NCBI RefSeq assembly: GCF_001591445.1
Contig: NZ_BCUX01000053.1
Span: forward strand, 1-33,998
Source: Neobacillus drentensis NBRC 102427
GTDB taxonomy: Bacteria > Bacillota > Bacilli > Bacillales > Cytobacillaceae
Direction of reading: 5' to 3'
Length of the DNA: 33,998 nt
A model generated the notes under the pieces. That model was not told the origin of the DNA, did not search any database, and saw only the letters and a list, made by a program, of their open reading frames with translations. Both the position numbers and the translations under genes were made by a program. How positions within the stretch are numbered: the stretch's first letter is position 1; each line of letters starts with the position of its first letter. Shown here piece by piece: positions 8,007-16,328 of this stretch.

Positions 8007-9641
8007 CTAGACACTCTCCTTTTCTTTAGATTTATCAGTATCTTCCGTTTGAACTTGATCATCTGGCATAACAAGTTTTGTATCTTTTAATACGGTTTCA
8101 ATTTCTTTTTTTAGTCCGTACCAATTTTTGTTTGTATGTGCCGCAACCCAAACTTGCCCGTTTTTATTTTGAATCCAAATTCGGCGATGGTTCCAATAGG
8201 CCCCTTGGATGACACCAATCATGAATATGATTCCACCCAAAATAATTGCCCATAATGTTGAATCCTTACGAACAATAAAACCTGATATATTTTTTGTCTC
8301 AATTCCTTTAAATGCCATTTTATATTGATTATCCCCAAATGGCTCGATGGTTTGCTTAATGGCCACAAAACTAGTTTCTCCTTTTGGCTTTTCAGGAGAA
8401 ACCATCCGAAAGACAAATGCAGGATTGTTTGGTACTCGAGATTTCGTTGTGGGCTCCCCGTTCTCTGCAAACTCAAAGTCAGGAAAATAGTTTAGAATTT
8501 CAACAGAATATCCATTCCCTAGATCATACTTCGTCTTTGGATCTCTAAGGTCAACTCTAAGCTCGCCTACTGATTTTTTTGTCTGTTTATTAGTCAATGC
8601 AAATGACATCTTATTTAATTCACTCCTGAAGGAAGCTTGGAAAACGGAATAGCCTTCATATGTGAGCGGTAAATTAACTCGGACCTTATAATCTTCAATC
8701 TTCTTCAGTTTGGGTTTCTCACCTGGGAGATTTTCTCCAACACGTTTATATAGTACAACGTTGGATTGGTAGTTTTTCACAACCTCCCCTGCCATACTAA
8801 TCGCTTTTTCAAAGGTCTTATCTTTATTTTTATCGTAATGCTCTAGAATGAATTTGTTATTTTGAATATAGAACTGTCCATCTGTTTCCGGCACTACAGC
8901 CGTTTCGCCTTCCCGTACCCAAAGATCTTCATTTACATACATCCCCGGAATAAAGCGGAGCATTCCGCCAAATAAAAAAATGATTAAGCCAACATGGTTT
9001 ACGTATGGACCCCAGCGAGAAAAACGCCCTTTTTCAGCTAAAATATCCCCATTTTCTTCACGAACCTGATAGCGTTTTTCCTTAAGCTGCTTCTTAATTG
9101 CCATAAAATCATTTTCATCCGCACTTTCGTTTACGCCAAAAATACGCTGTCGTTTTAAAAACCCTTCATGTCTTGTCACCCGTTGGGCCTTCAGGGCTTT
9201 ATATAATGGCACCACACGATCGAGACTACAAATGACCAAGGATATACCGATCATTGCAATTAATAATAAATACCACCAAGAGCCATATAAATTATTGAAG
9301 CCTAATTGGTAATATAATTTACCAACCCACCCGTATTCCTGCGCATAATAAACATCTGCCGGCAGATCAATATACATCTCTTGCGGAAGAATCGTTCCAA
9401 GTGAGGAAGCAATTAAGGTAATAATAATTAGCCAAACGCCGACTTTAACTGAGGAAAAAAAGTTCCATATTTTATCAATAAATGTTTTATTGTATGTTTG
9501 TGAACGTCGTGCACTTCCTTCATAACGCATGTCTAGAAGCTCTGCAGGGTTAGTTTGCTCATCCAGAATCTTTCCGCATGCTTCACATAAAACGGTTCCA
9601 TGTGGATTTACATGTCCGCATTCACATTTAACATCTTTCAT
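8007..9641 (-). CDS. resB: Cytochrome c biogenesis protein ResB (Ccs1 family)
   Basis: The protein has about 544 residues. It opens with a short zinc-ribbon-like segment (CECGHVNPHGTVLCEACG), then three transmembrane segments in the first half (about 55-80, 115-140, 205-225), a large extracytoplasmic domain, and a final transmembrane segment near residue 460. This is the ResB/Ccs1 layout. I start at the ATG at 9641, 8 nt after GGGAG, not at the TTG at 9659, giving MKDVKCECGH as in B. subtilis (MKQVKCECGH). It acts with ResC in haem export and attachment. It lies between resA and resC with almost no spacing. Confidence 0.95.
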   Translation of the reverse strand: MKDVKCECGHVNPHGTVLCEACGKILDEQTNPAELLDMRYEGSARRSQTYNKTFIDKIWNFFSSVKVGVWLIIITLIASSLGTILPQEMYIDLPADVYYAQEYGWVGKLYYQLGFNNLYGSWWYLLLIAMIGISLVICSLDRVVPLYKALKAQRVTRHEGFLKRQRIFGVNESADENDFMAIKKQLKEKRYQVREENGDILAEKGRFSRWGPYVNHVGLIIFLFGGMLRFIPGMYVNEDLWVREGETAVVPETDGQFYIQNNKFILEHYDKNKDKTFEKAISMAGEVVKNYQSNVVLYKRVGENLPGEKPKLKKIEDYKVRVNLPLTYEGYSVFQASFRSELNKMSFALTNKQTKKSVGELRVDLRDPKTKYDLGNGYSVEILNYFPDFEFAENGEPTTKSRVPNNPAFVFRMVSPEKPKGETSFVAIKQTIEPFGDNQYKMAFKGIETKNISGFIVRKDSTLWAIILGGIIFMIGVIQGAYWNHRRIWIQNKNGQVWVAAHTNKNWYGLKKEIETVLKDTKLVMPDDQVQTEDTDKSKEKESV

Positions 9642-9661
9642 TGAAAAAACTCCCAACAACC

Positions 9662-10186
9662 TTAAGGTTTTATTTTCTCCATAAATTCCCTAATTCTTTC
9701 TTCTGTTAACTCACCCGTATAATACTTTACTACCTTTCCATTTTTATCAATCAAAAAGGTGGCAGGCAGCAAATCAATTCCATAGGTATTCATAACCTCT
9801 TTGTCTTTATCAATCATAATCGGAAAGTCTAGCTTAAGGCGTTCTGCAAATTGATTGACAGCAAGTTCTGATTCCTGTATATCAACTGACACTACTTGAA
9901 CCCCGTTATCCTTGTATTGATTATATTGATTATTAATATAAGGCATTTCCTTTTTACAAGGTGGGCACCAAGTTCCCCAGAAGTTCAAGAATACCCCTTG
10001 TCCTCGAAAATCTGAAAGCCGATGTTTTTTTCCTTGCATGTCAACCAATGCAAAATCAGGTGCTATGCTATTAACCGCCACTTTTTGTTTATTATCTTTT
10101 GTAAAATTAGCATATAGCGTATAAGCAACGGCAGCCGCTAATAAAAGTAGGATTATTGTTCTAATAACTAATCGCCGTTTTTTCAT
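9662..10186 (-). CDS. resA: Thiol-disulfide oxidoreductase ResA
   Basis: The 174-residue protein has an N-terminal membrane anchor (about 8-25) and a thioredoxin-like domain of the TlpA/ResA type. The active site is WCPPCKKEMP, preceded by FLNFWGTW; the cis-proline loop is in DLLPATFLID. It sits on the outer face of the membrane and reduces the disulfide of apocytochrome c so that haem can be attached. From memory the B. subtilis active site is CEPC; here it is CPPC, which may shift redox or acid-base behaviour. First gene of resABC. Confidence 0.94.
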   Translation of the reverse strand: MKKRRLVIRTIILLLLAAAVAYTLYANFTKDNKQKVAVNSIAPDFALVDMQGKKHRLSDFRGQGVFLNFWGTWCPPCKKEMPYINNQYNQYKDNGVQVVSVDIQESELAVNQFAERLKLDFPIMIDKDKEVMNTYGIDLLPATFLIDKNGKVVKYYTGELTEERIREFMEKIKP

Positions 10187-10225
10187 TAATTCCCCTCCAG
10201 TAGATCACACAACACAGTTTGTCTA

Positions 10226-10231
10226 ATTATA
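10226..10231 (-). promoter_or_regulatory. Candidate -10 of the resABC promoter
   Basis: A perfect TATAAT lies on the minus strand about 40 bp before resA. No good -35 hexamer is found at 16-18 bp, which fits a promoter that needs an activator such as ResD. I did not find a convincing ResD site. Confidence 0.4.
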
Positions 10232-10283
10232 GCACTTTGCAACACAAGTACTGTGGAAATGAAAAATACTAATTGTGACGTTT

Positions 10284-11021
10284 TTATGAATTTTTTTTCA
10301 CAGTTCCAATCCCCAATGCTCTTAGCTGCTTTACTTCATGTGGCGTAAGCTCTCTTGCATCACCCGTTTTTAAACCATTCAGTGTTAAGAATGCATATCG
10401 TTCACGCTTTAATTTCAATACATCATGACCAATTGCTTCAAACATCCTGCGAACTTGACGATTTCTACCTTCATGGATGGTAATTTCAACAATCGCAGAT
10501 TGTTTTTTATTATCAGCAGAAAGCAATTTCACTCTTGCTGGGGCTGTTTTCCCGTCTTCTAGACGGATTCCTTTTTCAAGCTTCCTTAGATTTTCTTTTG
10601 ATGGTATTCCTTTAACCTTTGCAACATACACTTTGTCAATTTCACTTTTCGGATGCATGAGTAAATTAGCAAATTCTCCATCATTCGTTAATACTAATAA
10701 TCCTGATGTATCATAATCAAGGCGTCCAACTGGAAAAATTCTTTCTTTAAAATGTTGAAAGAAATCAGTAACCACTTTTCTACCCTTCTCGTCATTAACA
10801 CTTGATATAACTCCTCTTGGTTTATATAAAAGGAAATAAACAGGTTCTTCTTTCTCAATCTGAATTCCATTCACTTCCACCCTATCAGATGAAGATACCT
10901 TCAGACCAAGCTCTGTAACAACCTTTCCATTAACCTTTACTCGCCCTTCTTTAATTAATTCCTCAGATTTTCTTCTTGAAGCAATGCCCGCTTGAGCGAT
11001 TACTTTTTGCAATCTTTCCAT
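10284..11021 (-). CDS. rluB: 23S rRNA pseudouridine synthase RluB
   Basis: The 245-residue protein has an N-terminal S4 RNA-binding domain (MERLQKVIAQAGIASRRKSE, about 1-48) and an RsuA/RluB-type pseudouridine synthase domain. The catalytic aspartate is Asp102 in VGRLDYDTSGLLVLTNDG; the closing motif is EGRNRQVRRMFEAIGH. It modifies helix 89 region uridine of 23S rRNA in this family. The site GAGGTGG precedes the ATG. It lies between spmB and resA, as in B. subtilis. Confidence 0.93.
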   Translation of the reverse strand: MERLQKVIAQAGIASRRKSEELIKEGRVKVNGKVVTELGLKVSSSDRVEVNGIQIEKEEPVYFLLYKPRGVISSVNDEKGRKVVTDFFQHFKERIFPVGRLDYDTSGLLVLTNDGEFANLLMHPKSEIDKVYVAKVKGIPSKENLRKLEKGIRLEDGKTAPARVKLLSADNKKQSAIVEITIHEGRNRQVRRMFEAIGHDVLKLKRERYAFLTLNGLKTGDARELTPHEVKQLRALGIGTVKKNS

Positions 11022-11203
11022 TCATTCCACCTCGAATTTATCTGTATAAAAAGATAAGATGGCTGCATTTAGCTACTTGTTTCCTGCTGAGTAACAGTAT
11101 TTTCCTATTACCAGGGAAGCGAACACAGAAACCTATCCTTATGAATTATGACACAATTACTTCACTTTTCAAAGTAACGGGTATTATTACTGGAATATAA
11201 AAT

Positions 11204-11226
11204 AGCATGTTCAATATGAACATGCT
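11204..11226 (-). terminator. Hairpin after spmB, likely terminator
   Basis: A perfect 10-bp stem with a 3-nt loop (11204-11213 with 11217-11226) lies 14 bp past the spmB stop. It is followed on the minus strand by ATTTTATATT. It would end the dacB-spmA-spmB transcript. Confidence 0.65.
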
Positions 11227-11239
11227 CATTGCTTTAAGT

Positions 11240-11776
11240 TTATTTTGTTCCAAAAATCATAGCAACAACTACTATCGCCACAATAATTCCAACTACATCT
11301 GCGAGGAGGCCAACTTTTAAAGCATCCCCCATTTTTTTAATACCTACTGCACCGAAATAGACAGTTAACACATAAAAAGTCGTGTCAGTACTTCCTTGTA
11401 AAACAGATGCTAAGCGGCCAATAAATGAATCAGGTCCATATACAGCTATTAAATCACTAGTCATTCCCAGCGCAGCATTTCCTGATATCGGTCTGATGAA
11501 CAATAATGGCACAATTTCAGCTGGTACTCCAATTGATTTCATGACTGGGCGTATCCAATTCATTAAAGCATCTAGTGCTCCGGATGCCCGAAATATAGAG
11601 ATGGCCACTAGCATTCCAACAAGGAAGGGAATAATTGAAAAAGCAATTTTGATTCCTTCTTTTCCACCTTCAACAAAGCTTTCATAGGTCGGAACCTGTT
11701 TGAAGGTGCCATATAATAGTATAAACCCAATAAGTAATGGAATAAATGTTAACGATATAACCGAGATCAGCTCCAT
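11240..11776 (-). CDS. spmB: Spore maturation protein SpmB
   Basis: The 178-residue polytopic protein belongs to the nucleoside-recognition (Gate) family. Conserved stretches include SFVEGGKEGIKIAFSIIPFLVGMLVAI and the G-N-A-rich RPISGNAALGMTSD. In B. subtilis SpmA and SpmB together lower spore core water content and raise heat resistance. The start lies 6 bp past the spmA stop, in the dacB-spmA-spmB operon. Confidence 0.94.
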   Translation of the reverse strand: MELISVISLTFIPLLIGFILLYGTFKQVPTYESFVEGGKEGIKIAFSIIPFLVGMLVAISIFRASGALDALMNWIRPVMKSIGVPAEIVPLLFIRPISGNAALGMTSDLIAVYGPDSFIGRLASVLQGSTDTTFYVLTVYFGAVGIKKMGDALKVGLLADVVGIIVAIVVVAMIFGTK

Positions 11777-11782
11777 GTTTCT

Positions 11783-12370
11783 TCATCCTTTTCGGCTTCT
11801 GCGATAATAGAAATAACGGTCAATGATGATTGCACCTAACGCTGAGATAATTGTTGCTATAATCGTCGGAACGACTATCTCTGTAGGTGAAGCAGAATGA
11901 TAATTCATTCTAATCGCGATGACAGTTGTCGGAATTATGGTAATACTAGCAGTATTAATTGCTAAAAAAGTCACCATGGACCTGCTCGCTGAATCCTTCC
12001 CTCCATTTAACTTTTTTAATTCTTCCATCGCTTTAATACCAAGAGGAGTGGCTGCATTTCCCAAACCAAACATGTTTGAAATCATATTGGATAATATATA
12101 GCCCATTGCTGGATGATTTACTGGGACTTCAGGAAATAATCGTTTGACAAGTGGTCGAAATAGTTTGGATAAACGTTCTAACAGGCCAGACTCCTCAGCG
12201 ATTCGCATCATGCCAAGCCAAAAGACGAGGACACTAATGAGTCCTATGCAGAGGGTGACCGCTTCTTTCGCCCCGTCAAAAATGGCTTTATTCACTTCCG
12301 CCATGGTTCCATTAATTAATGCAAAAATAAATCCAACAACCGTCATAAACACCCAGATATAATTAACCAT
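11783..12370 (-). CDS. spmA: Spore maturation protein SpmA
   Basis: The 195-residue membrane protein shares the Gate-type fold with SpmB. It has several hydrophobic segments and the conserved region GYILSNMISNMFGLGNAATPLGIKAMEEL. Its ATG overlaps the end of dacB by 8 bp, and its ribosome binding site is weak, so it probably depends on translational coupling. Together with SpmB it is needed for normal spore dehydration in B. subtilis. Confidence 0.94.
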   Translation of the reverse strand: MVNYIWVFMTVVGFIFALINGTMAEVNKAIFDGAKEAVTLCIGLISVLVFWLGMMRIAEESGLLERLSKLFRPLVKRLFPEVPVNHPAMGYILSNMISNMFGLGNAATPLGIKAMEELKKLNGGKDSASRSMVTFLAINTASITIIPTTVIAIRMNYHSASPTEIVVPTIIATIISALGAIIIDRYFYYRRSRKG

Positions 12371-13508
12371 TGGACTTTACACCAATAATCGTAAGAAAAA
12401 TTTTCCTTACAGAATTCAGCAGCCCTTTATTAGGCTCTGGCATATTCTGATAGTAAATTGGGGTTTCTTTGATTACCCTTCCATCCAAGTAAACGACCGC
12501 CTTACCCACAACTTCGTCAGTTTTCTTATCCTCATCGAACTTTTTGATTGGCTTGTTCAACTTATATTTAATAGAAAATAAATCCATTTCTTCGGTTGTT
12601 ACGGGATAGACAATTGCTTTTTTTACATATAAACGGTTCTTATAATACTTATTTTTAACACCCTCAATTTTCCCTTTCGAGAGGACTTCGGCCATATCAA
12701 ACTCTTTAAACCCACTTTCATACATGGAAATATGGTCATTCCAATCGTCTGGTCCGTTCAAGGTTACCGCTATAAGGTTCATATCTCCTTTTGTTGCAGT
12801 TGTTACCAATGTCCTTTTAGCTCGTTTTGTAAAACCGGTTTTCCCTCCGGTTGTATATTTATATTTTGTGAGTAAGCGGTTTTTATTTTTCCAGACACGA
12901 TCCCAATCTTCTGTTGGGTTTGCAGCTCTATATACCTTTGTGCCGGATATTTTCTTAAAGGTTTTATCCTGCATGGCATAACGCATTAACACTGCCATGT
13001 CATAGGCAGTTGAGTAATGATTTTCATGGTCATCTAAGCCATGTGGATTGGAAAAATGGGTATTTAACATCCCGATTTCCTTTGCCTTTAAATTCATCAA
13101 GTAAGCGAACCCCTCTACACTTCCTCCTACATACTCAGCGATCGCTACAGCCGTGTCATTTCCAGACCTTAGCATCAAACCATATACAAGGTCCTTAAGC
13201 TTAATCTTTTCACCGGGCTTTAAATAGACTGACGATCCTTCCGCACGAGTGGCTTGTTCGCTTACCTTTACGTATTGATTCATTTTCCCGGATTCAATTG
13301 CTAGTTTCGCAGTCATAATTTTAGTTATACTCGCAATCCTTCTTTTGGTATAAGCATCTTTCTCGTAAAGGATTCGACCTGATTTCTGCTCTATCAACAC
13401 CGCACTTGCTGCACTTACGGAAACAGAAGCATCCACCTTTTGAGGAATGGTAGCAATGAATATTGAGACTATGAGAGAAAAAATAACTAGCTTCGATATC
13501 ATTCTCAT
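12363..13508 (-). CDS. dacB: Sporulation D-alanyl-D-alanine carboxypeptidase DacB (PBP5*)
   Basis: The frame is open to 13562, but the RBS GAGG lies 8 nt before the ATG at 13508. Starting there gives 381 residues with a clean signal peptide (MRMISKLVIFSLIV..., cut near VDAS). The serine-peptidase triad of low-mass penicillin-binding proteins is complete: SITK (Ser60), SGN at 115-117, KTG at 223-225. The protein trims stem peptides in spore cortex and so limits cross-linking. The operon partners spmA and spmB confirm that this is the sporulation paralogue. A sigma-E-like promoter lies upstream. Confidence 0.94.
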   Translation of the reverse strand: MRMISKLVIFSLIVSIFIATIPQKVDASVSVSAASAVLIEQKSGRILYEKDAYTKRRIASITKIMTAKLAIESGKMNQYVKVSEQATRAEGSSVYLKPGEKIKLKDLVYGLMLRSGNDTAVAIAEYVGGSVEGFAYLMNLKAKEIGMLNTHFSNPHGLDDHENHYSTAYDMAVLMRYAMQDKTFKKISGTKVYRAANPTEDWDRVWKNKNRLLTKYKYTTGGKTGFTKRAKRTLVTTATKGDMNLIAVTLNGPDDWNDHISMYESGFKEFDMAEVLSKGKIEGVKNKYYKNRLYVKKAIVYPVTTEEMDLFSIKYKLNKPIKKFDEDKKTDEVVGKAVVYLDGRVIKETPIYYQNMPEPNKGLLNSVRKIFLTIIGVKSNG

Positions 13509-13587
13509 TAGATTAACCTCGTCCCCTTGTATAGTTATCAGCTTCCATGCCAAGGAAGGCACTTCTGCTTTTCGTTTTTCTTGTACA

Positions 13588-13616
13588 AGTTTATGCAGGA
13601 CGAGGCTCGTTATGAC
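13588..13616 (-). promoter_or_regulatory. Sigma-E-like promoter of dacB-spmA-spmB
   Basis: The minus strand shows GTCATAAC (13609-13616), 13 nt, then CATAAACT (13588-13595). This resembles the sigma-E pattern (KMATATT and CATACAAT). The spacing is identical to the better-conserved candidate upstream of spoIIM. B. subtilis dacB is known to be sigma-E dependent. Confidence 0.6.
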
Positions 13617-13628
13617 TATTTAAGATAG

Positions 13629-13663
13629 AAAAACGAAAGCAGACAACATTTTGTCGTCTGCTT
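13629..13663. terminator. Terminator after the superoxide dismutase gene
   Basis: The stem 13637-13647 with 13653-13663 (one mismatch) lies just past the dismutase stop. On the minus strand it is followed by TCGTTTTTC; the plus-strand side (AACTTTTT) is also T-rich, so it may work in both directions. Confidence 0.8.
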
Positions 13664-13669
13664 AACTTT

Positions 13670-14560
13670 TTAATAGGCTGGCCATTTGATATCTGTTGCT
13701 TTTTCAAACCGAATCTCTACATCATGCCAATTGACTAAGTTCCACCAATTGTCGACATATTCCGGCCTTTTGTTTTTATACTGTAAATAATACGCATGCT
13801 CCCAAACGTCTAATACCAAGAGCGGAATAGTATCCCACTGGGTCAATAGCATATGTCGTTCAGATTGCAGTATCTCTAAATGCCGCGCCCGTGGAGACCA
13901 AACCAAAATTGCCCAGCCCACTCCTTCGACTTGCTTGGCAGCTTCAGAAAATTGTCTTTTAAACGCCACAAAACTCCCAAAGTAATTCTCGATTCCAGCT
14001 TTTAAAAGGCCATTTGGGGTACCACCGCCATTCGGGCTCATGTTTTTCCAAAAAATTGTATGAAGATAATGTCCTGAACCATGAAAGGCAAGCTCCCGTG
14101 ACCAATGCTTTATTAAGGAGAAATCATTCGTTTCCCTGGCTTTTTTTAGGTTAAGTTCGGCTTTATTTAACCCATCCACATATGATCGATGATGCTTATC
14201 ATGATGAAGCTTCATGATTTCCTCTGAAATATATGGTTCTAATGCATTATAAGGGTAGGTGAGGTCCGGGAGTATATGGCCCCCGGGGGGGACCACTTTT
14301 TCTGTCGTCACAAGAACTCCACTTTCTTGTTTTCTTTTAAAATAATTTTCCATTTGCTCATGAATATGCTCAGCCTTCGCTTGAAGGCTTAACAACTCTT
14401 CATTTGATAATTGTCTGCCTGTACTTTCAATTAACTCCGTGAAATGATCAAGATGTTCCCATAATTCAGAGTTCCCCCCCTCCTTTTCGGATTGAAGAAA
14501 CTGTTTCATTTGTTCATTCCATTCAAACAATTCGTTAACATATCGACTAAAACGATCCAT
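13670..14560 (-). CDS. Superoxide dismutase with N-terminal extension (SodF-like)
   Basis: Residues about 95-290 form a complete iron/manganese superoxide dismutase domain. Metal ligands are His119 (LHHDKHH), His167 (HYLHTIFW), Asp251 and His255 (DVWEHAYYL). Glycine at 163 and a glutamine in LLTQWD match the manganese-type arrangement. Residues 1-90 are an acidic, probably helical extension absent from the ordinary 200-residue enzyme; an extended dismutase (SodF) exists in B. subtilis. The longest frame begins at a TTG at 14581, but AGAAGG lies 6 nt before the ATG at 14560, giving 296 residues. No signal peptide is seen. It is a single-gene unit inserted between ypuI and dacB. Confidence 0.88.
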   Translation of the reverse strand: MDRFSRYVNELFEWNEQMKQFLQSEKEGGNSELWEHLDHFTELIESTGRQLSNEELLSLQAKAEHIHEQMENYFKRKQESGVLVTTEKVVPPGGHILPDLTYPYNALEPYISEEIMKLHHDKHHRSYVDGLNKAELNLKKARETNDFSLIKHWSRELAFHGSGHYLHTIFWKNMSPNGGGTPNGLLKAGIENYFGSFVAFKRQFSEAAKQVEGVGWAILVWSPRARHLEILQSERHMLLTQWDTIPLLVLDVWEHAYYLQYKNKRPEYVDNWWNLVNWHDVEIRFEKATDIKWPAY

Positions 14561-14636
14561 CCATTCCCTTCTTCCTGACAATAGATTATAAGAACCTACC
14601 TAGATGGTATGAAGGATACTGTTAATTAAGAACACG

Positions 14637-14665
14637 ATAAAAGACTGCCCTTTAAGGACAGTCTT
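14637..14665 (-). terminator. Terminator after ypuI
   Basis: The stem 14641-14651 with 14655-14665 (one mismatch) lies 12 bp past the ypuI stop and is followed on the minus strand by TTATCGTG. The T-run is short. Confidence 0.65.
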
Positions 14666-14677
14666 CAAAGATATTTC

Positions 14678-15166
14678 TTATTTGGATTGAATCATTTTAG
14701 TTCGGTAATCTGTTTCATAGTATTCAAGTTCTTCTCTAATCCTTTGGAACTCACCTTCTAAGCTTTTGATTAACTGTACAATAGGATCAGTTACATTTCG
14801 ATAAAACTTTATCGAGTTTCTACCTGTGTATGCTGACCTGCTGTCTTCGAACCAAGCATCATTCTTAGGGGAGAAAAATTCTTCAATACATTGATGATAA
14901 ATTTTATAAAGAGTTTTTTCTGCGGCTGCTTTTTGAAAAGGGCTGCCTTGCAAAATAACAGAGCACGCATCCAACCCTTCTTCACTATAGACCGCTAATT
15001 TCCGTAAATTAGCAAAGATCAATTTATTATACTGAAGGTCCTCTTCATTTTCTAAATTCAATTGCGAAATTGTTGCTTCATTTAAAAAATTCTCTAATGT
15101 TAAGATAGAAACCCCTAAAAAATTCTTTACATCATTTAATTGTGTTTTTACCAATGTATTGCCCAT
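14678..15166 (-). CDS. ypuI: Conserved DUF3907 protein YpuI
   Basis: The 162-residue soluble protein closely matches B. subtilis YpuI, including LAVYSEEGLDACSVIL, KAAAEKTLYKIYHQC, EEFFSPKNDAWFEDSR and the C-terminal ELEYYETDYRTKMIQSK. No signal peptide or membrane segment is visible. It is predicted to be mainly helical. The function is unknown; its constant position near scpAB and dacB is the only contextual hint. AGGGGG precedes the ATG at good spacing. Confidence 0.9.
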   Translation of the reverse strand: MGNTLVKTQLNDVKNFLGVSILTLENFLNEATISQLNLENEEDLQYNKLIFANLRKLAVYSEEGLDACSVILQGSPFQKAAAEKTLYKIYHQCIEEFFSPKNDAWFEDSRSAYTGRNSIKFYRNVTDPIVQLIKSLEGEFQRIREELEYYETDYRTKMIQSK

Positions 15167-15202
15167 TGTTTACCCCCTAAATTTTTTACTTCGTATACTT
15201 TA

Positions 15203-15622
15203 CTATTTTGGCTGCAAAATGAACTCAAGCGGAGAACGAAGCTCATATTCTTTCTTTTCGTTAAGAGAAAGAAAAATTTCAGGTAATTTATTATAATTGA
15301 TATCTTGAAAATAAGTAGCAAATTCCTGCTTTGAATTGATATAAAGCCGTTTTCGGCTGCGCAAGCCTGGATTTTTCAAGAGACATACAAGTCCTACAAT
15401 ATCTTTAAATGTCGTCTCATGCCCTTGCTGAACAAAAATAGGGTCTTGCTCGTAAGGTGTAAATTCATGGCGGATTTCATCAAAATACCTAACATACAAA
15501 ATATGAAGTGTTTTTTCTACACCGTCTTCAACAAAAGTAACTTCGCTCCTGTTAAAAAAATCCTCAGAAGTATTTGATTTTTCTTTTTCTAATTCAATGC
15601 CTTTACAATCTTTAATTAACAA
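15203..15622 (-). CDS. Uncharacterised 139-residue protein
   Basis: I do not recognise a family. The open frame begins with ATG at 15658, but that codon has no ribosome binding site, whereas AAGGAG lies 10 nt before an in-frame TTG at 15622 (LLIKDCKGIELEKEKS...). I take the TTG. The protein is charged and soluble-looking, with mixed helix and strand character, no signal peptide, no membrane segment and no cysteine pair. Notable stretches are DGVEKTLHILYVRYFDEIRHEF and LRSRKRLYINSKQEFATYF. It lies between scpB and ypuI, 36 bp before ypuI, and could share its transcript. Codon and base use look like the neighbours. Confidence 0.7.
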   Translation of the reverse strand: MLIKDCKGIELEKEKSNTSEDFFNRSEVTFVEDGVEKTLHILYVRYFDEIRHEFTPYEQDPIFVQQGHETTFKDIVGLVCLLKNPGLRSRKRLYINSKQEFATYFQDINYNKLPEIFLSLNEKKEYELRSPLEFILQPK

Positions 15623-15740
15623 ATGAATTCCACTCCTTGGCCAATGACAATTTTGCATGTAAATATTTTAAACATGTTAAAAAGAATTGAAGATTCCACT
15701 TACATCTATTTTATCATAAATTCAAGTAAGTATTGGAAAA

Positions 15741-16328
15741 TTAAGAATTAATCGTTTCTGAAAATTTCTCGAAAAATAGATCTGCTTCTTCTTGAATAAA
15801 TTCATCATCAGCCTTGTCTGGAAGCTGTGGAAGTTCTTCAATACTTTTCAGACCAAAGTAGTCAAGAAACTCCTTCGTTGTCCCATATAAATAAGCTCTA
15901 CCAGTACCTTCGGCGCGGCCAACCTCTTTAATTAATGCTTTTGCCATTAGTGTATGCAACGGACGTTCTGTTTTCACCCCGCGAATTTCCTCGATTTCAG
16001 CACGGGTGATTGGTTGCTTATAGGCAATGATTGCCAAAGTTTCTAATGCTGCCTGTGACAAGGTGGAAGTATGGGGGGAATCCACTAGTTTCTTTAGATA
16101 TGCAGCATTTTCTTTCTTGGTTGCTAACTGATAGGTACCAGCAAGCTGGACCATCATAATTCCCCTTTTGGTGTCTCGCTCATATTCTATTTTAAGATCC
16201 TCAATGATTTCACTAGCCTTTAGCTCATTTACTTCTAGGACCTCGGCAACCTGTTTCAGTGAAAGCCCTTCATCCCCTGCAGCAAATAACAGGCTCTCTA
16301 GAATACTGTTCCAATTAACAATCTCCAA
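15741..16328 (-). CDS. scpB: Segregation and condensation protein ScpB
   Basis: The 195-residue protein has two winged-helix domains. The family signature SQAALETLAIIAYKQPITRAEIEEIRGV is followed by LIKEVGRAEGTGRAYLYGTT. ScpB dimers bind ScpA and, with the Smc ATPase, form bacterial condensin for chromosome compaction and segregation. The start is a TTG at 16328, about 9 nt after GGAAGGGG, inside the end of scpA. The two genes overlap by 14 bp. Confidence 0.95.
   Translation of the reverse strand: MEIVNWNSILESLLFAAGDEGLSLKQVAEVLEVNELKASEIIEDLKIEYERDTKRGIMMVQLAGTYQLATKKENAAYLKKLVDSPHTSTLSQAALETLAIIAYKQPITRAEIEEIRGVKTERPLHTLMAKALIKEVGRAEGTGRAYLYGTTKEFLDYFGLKSIEELPQLPDKADDEFIQEEADLFFEKFSETINS

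Noticed and set aside
8219..8476. Minus-strand 85-codon open frame inside resB
   Set aside because: It lies in another frame of an intact resB and has no start signal; no sign of a frameshift in resB.
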